The position numbers and the translations under genes were made by a program. DNA of 64,000 nucleotides from Ditylenchus dipsaci (Eukaryota; Nematoda; Chromadorea; Rhabditida; Anguinidae): assembly GCA_004194705.1 (NCBI GenBank), contig SADC01000466.1:1-64000 (forward strand), written 5' to 3'. Under the pieces are notes generated by a model. It did no database searches, had not been told where the DNA came from, and saw nothing but the letters and a program-made list of their open reading frames with translations. Positions 63,754 through 64,000 of the stretch are shown in pieces. Positions within the stretch are counted from its first letter, which is position 1. Every line of letters starts with the position of its first letter.

Positions 63754-64000
63754 GAAATTTGAAAAATTAGAAATTGGCCAAGTAATGGGCTAAAATTCAA
63801 TTTAGTCAGCTAAATTTTTTGAGTGATTTTTTTTTTGTAGAAATCAGCAAAAATCATATAAAGTGCAGGGTGTTTACGTTTAGAAAAATCGACTCTCTAT
63901 ATTGACTCAAATAGAGCTGAGTCTTAAGAAGATTTGTCTGCAAACATATCAGCTTGGTTGATTTCTTGTTTAGCTTTCTCTAAAAGGCAATAAACGAGTT
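63754..64000. other. Window end, nothing recognised
   Basis: AT-rich sequence. CAGGGTGTTTACGTTTAGAA near 63866 may be the end of a mariner-type element cut by the window edge. Confidence 0.3.

Overview
This is a eukaryotic, almost certainly invertebrate animal, nuclear window. Protein genes are split by very short introns (about 36-60 bp, GT-AG), polyadenylation signals are AATAAA, and the DNA is AT-rich and packed with DNA transposons nested in one another. The families (linker histone, small heat-shock protein, BTB-BACK protein, SLC17 transporter, a GPI-type cysteine-rich secreted protein) fit a small metazoan. A nematode-like animal is possible, but I cannot fix the phylum. There is one assembly gap (34841-34857). 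Several otherwise sound genes carry one-base frame breaks, mostly in short G/C runs, which points to base-calling errors.

Layout. 0-6.4 kb: nested elements around a three-exon histone H1 gene (2815-3554, minus) with a PIF/Harbinger element (3625-4972) about 70 bp upstream of its ATG. 6.4-8.8 kb and 31.4-33.2 kb: two inverted copies of one segment, each with private insertions, so each copy gives the empty site for insertions in the other. 10.1-11.0 kb: a five-exon gene (minus) for a dUTPase-fold-like protein. 14.6-22.3 kb: MULE-type elements and a 2.1 kb GGCCGGC-rich element that contains a small secreted-protein gene, itself cut by a TTAA-type MITE. 23.1-29.7 kb: a BTB-BACK gene of the BTBD17/galectin-3-binding-protein type (plus). 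Its 3.6 kb intron hosts a MULE encoding an antisense ULP1-like protease. 33.2-34.9 kb: tandem duplication ending in the gap. 34.9-38.9 kb: decayed Helitron with an upstream ULP1-like domain, followed by a ~130 bp tandem repeat. 43.4-45.1 kb: intronless FAD/NAD(P)-binding protein gene. 46.2-47.0 kb: secreted Tyr/Pro/Gln-rich protein. 48.3-48.8 kb: Hsp20. 52.2-56.8 kb: 14-exon secreted cysteine-rich repeat protein with a Ser/Thr stalk and GPI-type tail. 59.6-63.0 kb: SLC17-type anion transporter.

The strongest novel signal is a group of elements whose terminal inverted repeats are arrays of short tandem repeats. Five have exact 9-bp target duplications and ends starting GG: 7429-8052, 14675-15129, 20484-22271, 25817-27985 and 29835-30696. 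The unit differs in almost every element. One encodes a MULE transposase with a SWIM finger, one a ULP1-type cysteine protease, and one a MULE transposase C-terminus. hAT and PIF/Harbinger elements here carry similar subterminal arrays. TTAA-flanked MITEs (~233 bp) have hit genes repeatedly.
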